Shown: in pieces, positions 1-7,431 of the stretch | Position numbering within the stretch: position 1 is the first letter of the stretch | How the letters are laid out: the number at the start of each line of letters is the position of its first letter | Notes under the pieces: model-generated | What the model was told of the DNA's origin: nothing | The model's input: the letters and a program-made list of their open reading frames with translations, nothing else | Database searches by the model: none | Source: Monoraphidium neglectum | Lineage: Eukaryota; Chlorophyta; Chlorophyceae; Sphaeropleales; Selenastraceae | Length of the DNA stretch: 10,035 bases | Assembly: GCF_000611645.1 (NCBI RefSeq) | Contig: NW_014011414.1 | Span: 1 to 10,035 of the forward strand | Direction of reading: 5' to 3' | Position numbers and translations under genes: made by a program

Positions 1-1
1 G

Positions 2-609
2 CGCGGTGCGCGCCTGACGGAGGTGCTGAAGCAGCGCCAGTTCAACCCCATGCCCATCGAGGAGCAGGTGGTGGTGGTGTACGCCGCAACAAAGGGCTAC
101 CTCGACAAGGTGGGGGGTTACGGGGGGTTACTGGGGGTTATTGGGGGGTTATTAGGGCAACAGAGGGGGTTACACAGGGGTTACGTTCTTGGAGGGTAGG
201 ACAGCAGGTCGCAGTTGTGTGGGAAGGGTTAGCACAGAAGGTCGCAGTGGTACGGGGTGTTCAAAGGGGAGTCTTCCACTGAACAGCCCCGCAGGGTGAG
301 CAGGGAGGCCTCCGAGGGCTCGCCCCGCCGCCCTGGCCGGCTTCTCTCAGCGGCTGCGCGCTCGGCTCGAGCCCCGCCCCGCCGCCACGCCCCCCGCCAT
401 TTCCACACGCACGGTCACACCCCCTTGTTTCCGACGAATCGTCGCACCGCCAGGTGTCCACGTCTGACATCACCGCGGCCGAGGCCGCCATCCTGAAGCA
501 CGTGGACCCCGCCATCTACAAGGTCCTGCGCGCCAAGCAGAAGATCACCCCAGAGCTCACTGCCCACCTCCACGCGCAGCTGTCCTCGGTGCCGCTGCCC
601 GGCCAGTGA
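2..609 (+). CDS. ATP1: F1 ATP synthase subunit alpha, C-terminal part (two exons, 5' truncated by window)
   Basis: Two exons, 2-109 and 454-609, join in phase 0 across a GT-AG intron (110-453) and end at TGA 607-609. They encode the last 87 residues of the alpha (nucleotide-binding, non-catalytic) subunit of the F1 ATP synthase. The first exon opens with [11 protein letters not shown] and continues with a [25 protein letters not shown] segment, the conserved C-terminal helical region of alpha subunits. The second exon ([20 protein letters not shown] and on to LPGQ) is the variable C-terminal helix bundle. The spliceosomal intron shows that the gene is nuclear. The [10 protein letters not shown] form is closer to mitochondrial alpha than to plastid atpA, so a mitochondrial inner-membrane role is inferred. 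Most of the protein (P-loop, beta barrel) lies left of the window. Family assignment is secure; mitochondrial targeting cannot be checked here. Confidence 0.9.
110..453 (+). other. Intron of the ATP synthase alpha gene
   Basis: The donor follows GACAAG as gtgggg and the acceptor is ccgccag before GTGTCCACG. It falls in phase 0 between a Lys and a Val codon. At 344 bases it is similar in size to the introns of the peptidase gene in this window. Its first 75 bases are a G-tract array. The remainder is C-rich and contains open frames on both strands that I regard as chance. Confidence 0.85.
112..183 (+). repeat. G(4-6)TTA array at the 5' end of the ATP1 intron
   Basis: Six copies of a 4-6 G run followed by TTA end at about 120, 130, 140, 151, 171 and 183, with roughly 10-base spacing for the first four. 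The G runs are on the transcribed (sense) strand, directly downstream of the 5' splice site. Four or more G runs of this length can form a G-quadruplex in DNA or pre-mRNA. The unit resembles telomere repeats but lacks the fixed TTTAGGG order, so it is not telomeric. Confidence 0.75.
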
Positions 610-939
610 CCTGCTGAATCCGAGGTTGCAACTTGTGGCGCCTCAGGGGTCCTTTGTCAGGCGAGCGGCCGTCCTGCAGGAGGCGAAGGAGGGTTGGAGA
701 GCAAAGGATGACAAGGAAGGGCGGCCGAGCAGCAGGCGGCTCTACGAGCTCGGCAGGCTGCCTCGGATGGCGGGCGCAGTCGTGCGTGTCGGCTGGAAAG
801 TTTGGGCGTGATTGGCCCGATCGTACCGCCGGCTTAAAAGGTGCCGCCAACGCCGGGCCTGCGGCTTGATTCATGTGTCTGGAAGAGTTTCGGGTTGCAT
901 TGGTGCACAACTTGAGGGCCCCCGCGCGCCGGCCGCAGC

Positions 940-974
940 TGCCAGAGGGGCGCGGCCAGCGGCGCCCTCTGGCA
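940..974 (+). other. Stem-loop in the ATP1 3' UTR
   Basis: TGCCAGAGGG at 940-949 is exactly complementary to CCCTCTGGCA at 965-974. With one bulged G at 950, CGC (951-953) pairs with GCG (962-964), giving about 13 base pairs around an 8-base loop. It would be very stable in RNA. Its function is unknown; it could influence stability or 3' processing of the ATP1 transcript. Confidence 0.6.
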
Positions 975-1238
975 CGCAGGCGGCCGCGATGGGTCCCCCG
1001 GGGGAGCGCTGCCAGCCCCCATCTTGGGGCCGGCGGCGGCGCCCCACAGCTTGATCTTACAGCTTGCAGCTAAGCACGATAGAGCCTTGGTGTCTGTTTC
1101 TGGGCCGATTTGCATACGCGGTGGCAGGAGCCCCCGCCGCGCTGGCCGCCCCCCGCGCGGCTGTGGCGCTCCTCCCGCACTTGAAGGGTTTTGGGTGGGT
1201 GAGTGTTGACTCGCGTTGGAGTCGATTCACCCCACCTG

Positions 1239-1243
1239 TGTAA
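1239..1243 (+). terminator. Candidate poly(A) signal TGTAA for ATP1
   Basis: TGTAA is the conserved poly(A) signal of chlorophyte nuclear genes, usually 10-20 bases before cleavage. This is the first copy on the + strand after the ATP1 stop codon. The motif is only five bases long, so chance occurrence is quite possible. Confidence 0.4.
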
Positions 1244-1249
1244 GCACGT

Positions 1250-2460
1250 GCGTCGTGCGATCGTCAGCCGCATCAGCTGGCTATTCTGGCCGAGCTACGA
1301 TGCGTGGCACCACCAGGGCCAGGCGGGCAGGCAGGAGAGGCGCGTGGAGTTGGGGGGACAGCGTAGCAAGGTCGGTGCGGCGGCCCGTGTGACGTCGGCA
1401 GGTCCCCTGCGGAATGCACGCTTCCCACTGCTTCCAAGTGCCAGACACTGCCGCCGCAACGGCACTCTTGATCAAAGCAAAGTGTCCGAGCCAAACCCAA
1501 ATGACAAGTTACTGCTTGTCATTTGGGAACAGCGAAGAATTGCCAATCACAGAAAGTGTCGACTCGTAATCTCATCTGTCAGGTGTGACACCAGAGGTAT
1601 CAACGCAGGGCAGACTACACAATGCCCCAGCGACGGCCGCCAAGCGCATCCCGCCCCCTACCGCCCCTCCTTGCCCGCACCTTGCAAGGCGGGAACCGTT
1701 AGATCAGCAAGCACACAGAGGCAGGCAGCTGAGTCAAGGACAAATCGCTGTTCGCGCAAACACATGCAGGCATGCATGCACCGCACCCCACCCCACCATA
1801 GTGGCGTTTGTTGTGCGTCGTGCAACTGCTTGGTGACACTGGAGTGCTGTTTGTCGGGCACATGCGTGACCTCACAGGGACGTGTGGTGCTTGATGGTTC
1901 CCAAACCAGCACCTTTTCTAAAACAAACGGTGGGCCAAGAACCGGTTTGAAACAGGCACACCAGAGCCTGTGCATGACGCGGCACATTGATTAAGGACTG
2001 CCCAGCAGGGGCCAGGATTGTTGCTGTGAGCGTTGGGGACCTCTATGTGTACTGGAGGCTAGTGTAGAGGCGCCAGGCGCCGATGAGGTCAAGCGCAGTG
2101 CGAGGAGAGCCGAGCGACAAACATCTATCCATTCTGCGCGCGTACCACCACAGCAACACCAGGCGCCCGCCACGGATGGGCAGGCTGGTCCTGCGCAGCC
2201 GCGCGGTCTGACATGTAGCGGCTTGACCTCGTGGGTCAGCATGATTGCCCCACCACACTGATGAATGTGGCGGAGTGAACAGCAGGCTGCTTGGTGCATG
2301 GTTGACAAGGTTATGCAGGGGTACACAAGGGTGCGCGCGAGTGCGCCCTGGCCAGGGGTGGGCGCTGCAATATGCATGCGGGGCTCTGGTTGTCGCCTTG
2401 ATGGCCGTCAGAAATGGCCACCTTTGTCAGTTCCTTCCAATCCTCTTCCTCGATTCTGTC
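1250..2460. other. Gene-free stretch between convergent genes (left part)
   Basis: No exon with recognisable protein similarity or a consistent splice pair was found. The longest open frame in the window (1203-1994 +, 263 codons) lies mostly here but begins at a non-ATG codon and is rich in Cys, His, Arg and Ser with no domain, so it looks like chance. A perfect inverted repeat (1496-1527) and a short CATG-rich patch near 1763-1785 are the only structures noted. Confidence 0.5.
1496..1527. repeat. Perfect 13-bp inverted repeat with 6-base loop
   Basis: CCCAAATGACAAG (1496-1508) and CTTGTCATTTGGG (1515-1527) are exact reverse complements around TTACTG. The arms are not GC-rich, unlike the surroundings, so compositional bias does not explain the match. 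It could be a transcript hairpin, the remains of a small inverted-repeat element, or a palindromic binding site. Confidence 0.8.
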
Positions 2461-2461
2461 G

Positions 2462-2489
2462 ACTGTTCAGTTACTACTGTTCAGTTATT
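2462..2489. repeat. Tandem duplication of a 14-mer
   Basis: ACTGTTCAGTTACT (2462-2475) is followed directly by ACTGTTCAGTTATT (2476-2489), one mismatch in 14. It lies in a relatively AT-rich patch and abuts the minus-strand TGTAA at 2488-2492. Confidence 0.75.
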
Positions 2490-2492
2490 ACA
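2488..2492 (-). terminator. Candidate poly(A) signal TGTAA for the papain-like gene
   Basis: Reading the minus strand away from the peptidase stop codon (3398-3400), this is the first TGTAA I find. If used, the 3' UTR would be about 900 bases. That is long, so an atypical signal nearer the stop codon is equally possible. Confidence 0.25.
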
Positions 2493-3397
2493 TAACAGTA
2501 CAATAGGACAGTGACGGGCGAGCGCGAGGCAAGGTTGTGCATCTGGTAATAGATCGCATATGCACACAACATGGCAGATGAAACGGAGCATGACAATAGA
2601 TTCGTGCCCAGAATTGTGACAGGGCAACAAGGCAAGGTTGATCACATGGCAACCTGCAGGCTACCTATCTGCAAGATCGAGACATTTGGCGGTCAAGCCC
2701 GCTGACAGAGTCCTGCGCAAAGTGCGACGTGCTTGGCCGCATCGCCGACGACGCACAACCCCTCGGGTCCCGAAGGGGGGTGTCAGTCACCAGGGATTAG
2801 ATATGTGGTACAGCTTGTGCCGCATACCGGGCAGACCTGCCAGTCAGTGTCGAAGCTCTTCGCAATCATTCGTATTATGTACGGCGCAACCAGGTGCCAG
2901 GCAAATTGCATTTTAATGGCTGGCCCAAAGTACAATGCAAAGGAAAGCACAGAATCGAGCAGAGCTGGCATTGACATGGGGGTGATTTGTGTGCCGCGTC
3001 GAGCGGGCTTCAGGATTCGCCAAATCTTCCTTGTGCATGCGTGAGAGGCTGTGCGTGGCGGGTCGCCATGCGCGTCTTGTACAGCAACAGGCATGGGTGG
3101 CGCATGATGGCGGATGCAGTAGCATGCAGGAGCATCCACACACAGACGCGAAGGAGCATCTTCAGGGTGCGCGCCAGAGCACTGCGTCCACTCACAGGCC
3201 CACACTACTTGTACCACGACTCGAGGGCGCTGTCAAATAAAGGACTCGCTGCAAATGCCAAGGGGGTCTCGCACAGCCACCGGCGGCTACCAGGCAGCGG
3301 CCTCTCAACACCTGGGGGCGCAGCAGCCATGTTGCATGTGATGTCATCCCCTTTGGGGGACGTGGGTACTCAACATCTGCCGCGTGCCCAGGCTCCG
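2493..3397 (-). other. Downstream region or possible 3' UTR of the papain-like gene; no coding gene seen
   Basis: Open frames here (for example 2783-3217 on - and 2987-3805 on +) show no recognisable motifs, and the + one runs antisense through the verified last peptidase exon. Nothing resembling a splice-connected exon was found. The region may simply be the 3' UTR plus intergenic sequence. Confidence 0.4.
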
Positions 3398-4169
3398 TCA
3401 CGTCTGGACTGTCAGGCTGCGCGCGGCGGAGGAGCCGGCCTTGTTGGAGGCCACCACGTTGAACAGGTAGGCGGGCCCCTTGGTCCCGGCCGCAAAGGGT
3501 ATCGTTTTAAAGATGACAGAGCCCACGGTGTCGGGCTGGACTTCGATGGTGCGCGAGGTCTTGAAGAGTGTGGAAAGGTTGAGAATTTCCACCTTGTACT
3601 GCGCGGGTCGCGGCGGAAGGCGAGGGCGTGGGGGGCAGACAAGGGGCTGAGCGTCTACTCGACGAGTGCCCAGCCCACCAGGATGGCAGGCATGCGCGCT
3701 CCTACATTGCAAGCAGGCACACACGGCCCCGCTGGAACCACGGCTTTTAAGATCCGTGTTGGGGAGACAACGACTGGACCACGCAGGAAAAGGGTTGAGC
3801 TGTGAGAGGTGGCCCTGCTGACCACCCACAAGCCTTGTCTGACCTAAAGACCCACTTGTCTCAGTCCCTCAGACGACCATCCCGGCTTGCCTGATGCGCA
3901 CAAACCCCAAGAGCTCGTCAGGCGCGCGCGCACCTGCCGCACGCACGCATCGCCAGGGGGCAGGCTCCACCCCACCCTGATCTCTGCCATGTCGCCGACG
4001 CGCCCCATGCGGCGCAGGTTCACGGTGCGGACCGGCTCCGGCGGCAGGTTCTCCTTGCACTTGGCGGGCGGCGGGGTGGGGCAGGCGGCCTGGAGGGTCA
4101 CCCGTTTGAGGGTCTCCTGGCTGAGGTCGCACACGATGATGTGGGCACCCCCCAGGGGCTTGGATACGT
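3398..4169 (-). other. Last two exons: C-terminal extension with FN3-like beta segment
   Basis: Residues about 352-482 are encoded by 4169-3976 and 3598-3398. The first part has a Pro/Cys-containing linker (ACPTPPPAKCKENLPPEP). After it come alternating beta-type strands (TVNLRRM, AEIRYKVEILNL, SRTIEVQPD, GSVIFKTIPF, AYLFNVVASNKAGSSAA). The last strand pair matches the F-G strand pattern of fibronectin type III domains (Y-x-F-x-V-x-A-x-N-x-A-G-S-S). I infer a beta-sandwich that may bind polysaccharide or protein. The match is by pattern only. Confidence 0.5.
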
Positions 4170-7100
4170 CTGCATTTCCAGTCGAATGATTTGTGGGTAT
4201 GGGCAGCGCAGCGGTGAGCGGTTTGTTGCCAGGTGCCCACTCTGGCACCCAACCCAAATCGTGCTGTGACAACATGGTGGCAGTGACAACGGAATCCCCT
4301 CAGGCAGAGTGCCTCTGGTGCCGCCGGCGCTGCCAGGGGAAACGAACCGGCAGTACAGGACCGACCTTTGATGACGCCCAGGTTATCCATCAGCATCTCT
4401 GGCAGCTGCAGGTCCAGATCGTCAGCAACCTTGGATGCGTAACTGCCCCTTGGCGGCTTTGTCATGTGACAGCCTGCGATGGTTTGGTGAGTATGAAGCA
4501 TCACAGTGAGCAGAAGCAAGCCGTTGCCTCCTGAAGGTCAAGACAGGCAAATACATGAAATGTGTGTGAATGTGCCTCACACATGCATGACAAAAAATGC
4601 AGCCTTCCCAGCAGTGCACGATGTGTTCTGTTGTGGGGTGCTCTGTTAGGCGGGTCGAAGGAGCCACACGCATCGCATCTGTGCTCACCGCGCCGCTTGG
4701 GATGGGGGCAGAGCTGGTAAGGCAGCGGAGGAGGCGTGTACGCCTCAAACATCAAGCCAAACCTAGGGTGTGAACGATTGTGTGTGCAATTAAGACATTT
4801 GTATAGCTTGCATCAGCTAAGCAGCACGGGCAAGATGATTCGCTGCAGCATAATCGGCGGTGCCCAACAAATCGGAAGCATGCACGCACGCACCACAACG
4901 CGGGACGACCATGCGCAATCTGACCACTTGCCATTTTCCACTGTAAACTCACGTGTCTGCCGGCGAGAGGATATTTGTGAAAGTGGCATCATACGATATC
5001 TTGCCGTAGCCACCATCTGCAAACGTGGGGCCCCCTGGGTGTTGGGAAGCGAGTACGCCGCGGCACGTGTGGTGGCGCGCGCGTGAGTAGTGCGAGCAGG
5101 GAGCTTATGGCTAGGTGGAGGCGCCACAAAGCAGACATGCAGAGGGGCGGACAGGGCCTGGCAGCTCGACGTGCACATGCTGCCATGCACGCCATGCAAG
5201 CAGCCTTCATGGGACTTGCCACCTACATGAATTTTTGAATATCCAGAAGCGTCCTGTGTTGTTGTATCCTGATGAAGAGGATCGCATGGATAATAAGTAC
5301 GGGTTGACTTTGTCAGCAAAGTCCTGGCTGATTGAATGTACTCATGGCTGATGCGCAGAGACTACGGTTTGACACATTGCTTTCAAGCACCCGCAACAGC
5401 CAGCGACCTCCGTCCTGTAGCGGCGGAAGAATCAGGGATGCTTCACTGCAGTCGTCCCAGGCGCAGGGACGGACGTGAGCGCGTGCGAGAGGAGGGAGGG
5501 GTCCGCCCACCGACGAGTGTGATGGCATGGTACTCAACCAGCTTGCCGGACTTATCGCCTTTGTAGACGCCGCGGGGGGACTTAACAAAGAACGGCTTGA
5601 AGTCCGAGAATATGTCGACGCGCGTCACGACGCCTCCCCTGAAGGAACATCGGGTGTTGAAGAGCCTTCAGCACAGCGATCACAACTGCAACGTCTCATC
5701 AAGCTCTGCGCATGCCGCCGGTGGGCGCATTAGGGCAGGCGACGCACGTTCCCTCGACGAGCGTTGGGGCACAAGCGCATCCAAGCAAAGGAAAACGGTG
5801 CGGCTTACCACAAACGGATGTGCCGCTGCACATCCCACGGGCTGTTGAGCCGTTTGAACGAGAATTTGCCCTGCGCCAGATCCGGGTCCTGGTCCTTGCA
5901 TCTGTGTTGCAGGTCAGCAGAAAGCAGGGAAATGCAAATCGAGATCTTGTTGGTTGACGCTTGACGGGCAGCAGGCGCGTCCAGCAGGCGGACTCAGCTC
6001 AGCAGAGGCAGCCGGCAAGAGGGGGCTCAACCGACCTGGCGATGGCTCGGCAGTTTGCAAGGCAGCTGGAGGGGGAACATGGCGCAAGCCATGGACGCAT
6101 GCACGCATGCACCTGGGCCTGCAAGCTTTCTGGTTGAAGTTTGACGCCTCGTAGATTGTGTAGGGTAGGCACTTGTCAAGAAGCACCAGGTCTTTGTTCT
6201 TTGGGGCTTGCTCTACCAAGGTCTTGACAGCTTCAACCATTGTGCTTGTGGATCCGCAGGTGCGGACCTCTGACGAGTCTTGGCAGTAATGCAACCCCTG
6301 TGCGTGTGAGTGCGTGCGTGCATGCGTGCATGCGTGCATGCATGCGCGTGTGGGTATGCGTGTGCACGTGCGTGTGATTGTGTCGGGGAGGCAGGAGGAT
6401 CAGCGCAGCAATCGTTCAAAGCCTTAATGTCACAGGACGGCGATGACATCCCCCGCACCTGCACGCTCCACTTCTTATCGGCCGCGCTCTTCCTTAGAGC
6501 TGCGCTGACAGCGGCCTCAGCGGCGCTAATCTGAACCGCAGGAAGTGGGGCAGGTGAGGGTGGTATGTCGCAGAGCCCTCTGGCATGATGGCCTTGCACG
6601 GCTCGCTCTGCACTCATCACAGCCACCAGCAACGGCATGCTCCACTCCCCGTTCGAGCTCCTCATCTTAATCTATCACTCACCACGGCAAATGAGGTGCT
6701 GCGGTCCAAGCGAAGCGGTGGCGCAGTCACGGCGAAGGGAGAGTATTAGCATCTGAAGTCTCAGACCCACCACGAAAGCACAATCTATCAGCTTGACCAA
6801 GAAAGGCTCCGTGCAAACTGACTGATAGGACAACAATTGATATTTGGCATTGATCACCATGGACCCAAGCATGAACCCTCGATTCAAGTGTAGTGTGGGC
6901 CGGCAACAAAATTCCGGCCCGATCACTCACCAGGTCATGCAGCTCTTTTGGTCCCTGACTGGCGACGCCAGCTGCGGACACAGGTGCACACATGCCATGG
7001 GAGCAAGGGGCGCCGCGCAGCCGCGCAGATTAGAAGCATGAATCGACGCAAATCAGCAACACGCCGCCTACACCGTGCCACCCATTGCGACTAACCGTGA

Positions 7101-7431
7101 TCAACAGCTGCGATGGTGAGGCGGCGTGTCCCGCTATCGCGCCGGCGTGGCGGGCGCTCACTCCCTGGGACCGCGCATCGTAGGCCTGGGCGCTCATTGC
7201 CAAGTAGAGTGTCGCATAGGCGTCCTGGCTCGCGCCGGACCCGCACACGGACTGCTTGCCCTGGGAGCACGCGACCTTGGGGCTGTCTTTGAAGAGCGCC
7301 CTAAAGCTCTGCGCCTGCGCCAGGAGGTTCGAAAGAGACTCCACGCTCGCCGCGGCGCCGAGTGTGGAGTCGGTGCTCGGCCTCAACCCCTGGGCCCACG
7401 CGCAGGGCACTAGCAGCAGCGGCAGCAGCAT
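3398..7431 (-). CDS. Papain-like (C1A) cysteine-peptidase homologue with signal peptide and FN3-like C-terminal extension, 11 exons
   Basis: Exons in order of transcription: 7431-7162, 6530-6459, 6297-6113, 5901-5809, 5638-5511, 5268-5227, 5034-4953, 4762-4689, 4473-4366, 4169-3976, 3598-3398 (TGA). All introns are GT-AG, every phase matches, and the total is 482 aa. Residues 1-14 are a signal peptide (LLPLLLV core, AWA before QG), so the protein should enter the secretory pathway. About 55-290 is a papain fold: Q60-xx-C63-G-S (oxyanion Gln and first disulfide Cys), WSVQ 111-114 then C119 (the 'LSxQ..xC' segment), RTCG 125-128, CLPY 157-160, catalytic His in EYHAITLVG (H244), Asn in KNSWG (N262) and GGYGKI. 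After CGS the expected Cys-Trp is missing and reads GASQD before AY, so activity is doubtful. No I29-type propeptide fits. About 290-482 is an extension ending FN3-like. The exon 1 donor (gtgagc at 7161) and the exon 5 acceptor have in-frame alternatives. No expression evidence is available. Confidence 0.85.
5227..5268 (-). other. 42-base microexon carrying the catalytic Asn motif
   Basis: The acceptor is cttcatcag and the donor is gtaggt. The exon encodes YNNTGRFWIFKNS plus split codons at both ends: G+GA gives Gly on entry and T+GG gives Trp on exit. Splicing therefore restores the papain signature HA..LVGY...FWI.KNSWG. Omitting this exon also keeps frame (42 is a multiple of three), so the protein similarity is what proves it. 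Confidence 0.85.
5639..5808 (-). other. Intron 4 of the papain-like gene, with a GC-rich exon-like patch
   Basis: The donor gtaagc follows CGTTTGTG, and the acceptor is ccttcag before GGGAGGC, joining HIRLW to GGVVTRVDIF. A second acceptor (gctgaag, ending near 5668) would add ten in-frame residues. Inside, near 5712-5755, one minus frame reads TCVACPNAPTGGMR, but its phase does not fit exon 4 and it runs into TGA, so I leave it intronic. Confidence 0.65.
6299..6383. repeat. TGCG/TGCA simple repeat within intron 2 of the papain-like gene
   Basis: Alternating TGCG and TGCA tetramers run from about 6300 to 6345 and decay into TG-rich sequence to about 6383. On the coding (minus) strand this is a CA/CG-rich tract running right up to the 3' splice site at 6298. 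It may replace a conventional pyrimidine tract. It can also form Z-DNA-like alternating purine-pyrimidine DNA. Confidence 0.8.
6531..7161 (-). other. Intron 1 of the papain-like gene (631 bases, longest)
   Basis: The donor gtgagc follows TCCCAGGGA and the acceptor is gcggttcag before ATTAGCGCC, phase 0. A second phase-0 donor (gttagt, near 7095) would lengthen exon 1 by about 22 residues. Open frames at 6675-6993 on the minus strand have AT-rich third positions and no recognisable motif, so I do not call an additional exon. An 8-base tandem (GCCGCGCA twice) lies near 7011-7026. Confidence 0.6.
7390..7431 (-). other. Signal peptide of the papain-like protein
   Basis: ATG at 7431-7429 is followed by a short leucine-rich hydrophobic core (MLLPLLLVPC) and a small-residue cleavage motif, A-W-A before Q-G, after residue 14. 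The frame stays open upstream, but the added residues are Pro/Ala/Arg-rich and would bury the signal, which favours this ATG. Confidence 0.75.

Larger units (their letters stand above)
610..1250 (+). other. Presumed 3' UTR of the ATP synthase alpha gene
   Basis: No coding signal follows the TGA at 607-609. The first TGTAA on this strand after the stop is at 1239-1243, implying a 3' UTR of about 640 bases if it is used. The first half is very GC-rich and contains a strong stem-loop (940-974) and the self-complementary 12-mer TCCCCCGGGGGA near 993-1004. Several open frames cross the region, but none has an acceptable start, codon use or recognisable motifs. Confidence 0.45.

Noticed and set aside
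112..183. Telomere-like repeat or chromosome end.
   Set aside because: Units are irregular G(4-6)TTA, lie inside an intron between two coding exons, and do not match the TTTAGGG pattern.
1203..1994. Longest open frame of the window (263 codons, +).
   Set aside because: Starts at a non-ATG codon, has a random-looking Cys/His/Arg/Ser-rich composition and no motif. It also crosses the inverted repeat at 1496-1527.
2987..3805. 272-codon + strand frame.
   Set aside because: Its right half is antisense to the last exon (3598-3398) and intron 10 of the papain-like gene. It has no ATG start and no recognisable domain.
3398..4169. C-terminal part initially considered as an NDNF-type (DUF2369) protein on the basis of the final FN3-like strands.
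   Set aside because: Joining the upstream exons gave clear papain signatures (CLPY, HAITLVG, KNSWG). The similarity to NDNF is only the generic FN3 strand pattern.
3869..4519. 216-codon minus-strand open frame read as a single gene.
   Set aside because: It contains one true exon (4473-4366) in frame, but it then reads intron and the next exon (4169-3976) in the wrong frame. Spliced phases favour separate exons.
5712..5755. Exon-like TCVACPNAPTGGMR piece in intron 4 (- strand).
   Set aside because: The only acceptor (gtcgag) gives phase 0 while exon 4 ends in phase 2, no donor precedes its TGA, and the neighbouring exons join well without it.
6299..6383. Repeat array considered as a CRISPR or satellite.
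   Set aside because: It is a tetranucleotide microsatellite with no spacer structure, and it is contained in an intron.
6675..6993. Possible extra exon of the papain-like gene in intron 1.
   Set aside because: Codon third positions are AT-rich unlike the verified exons, no motif is visible, and exons 1 and 2 already join in phase 0.
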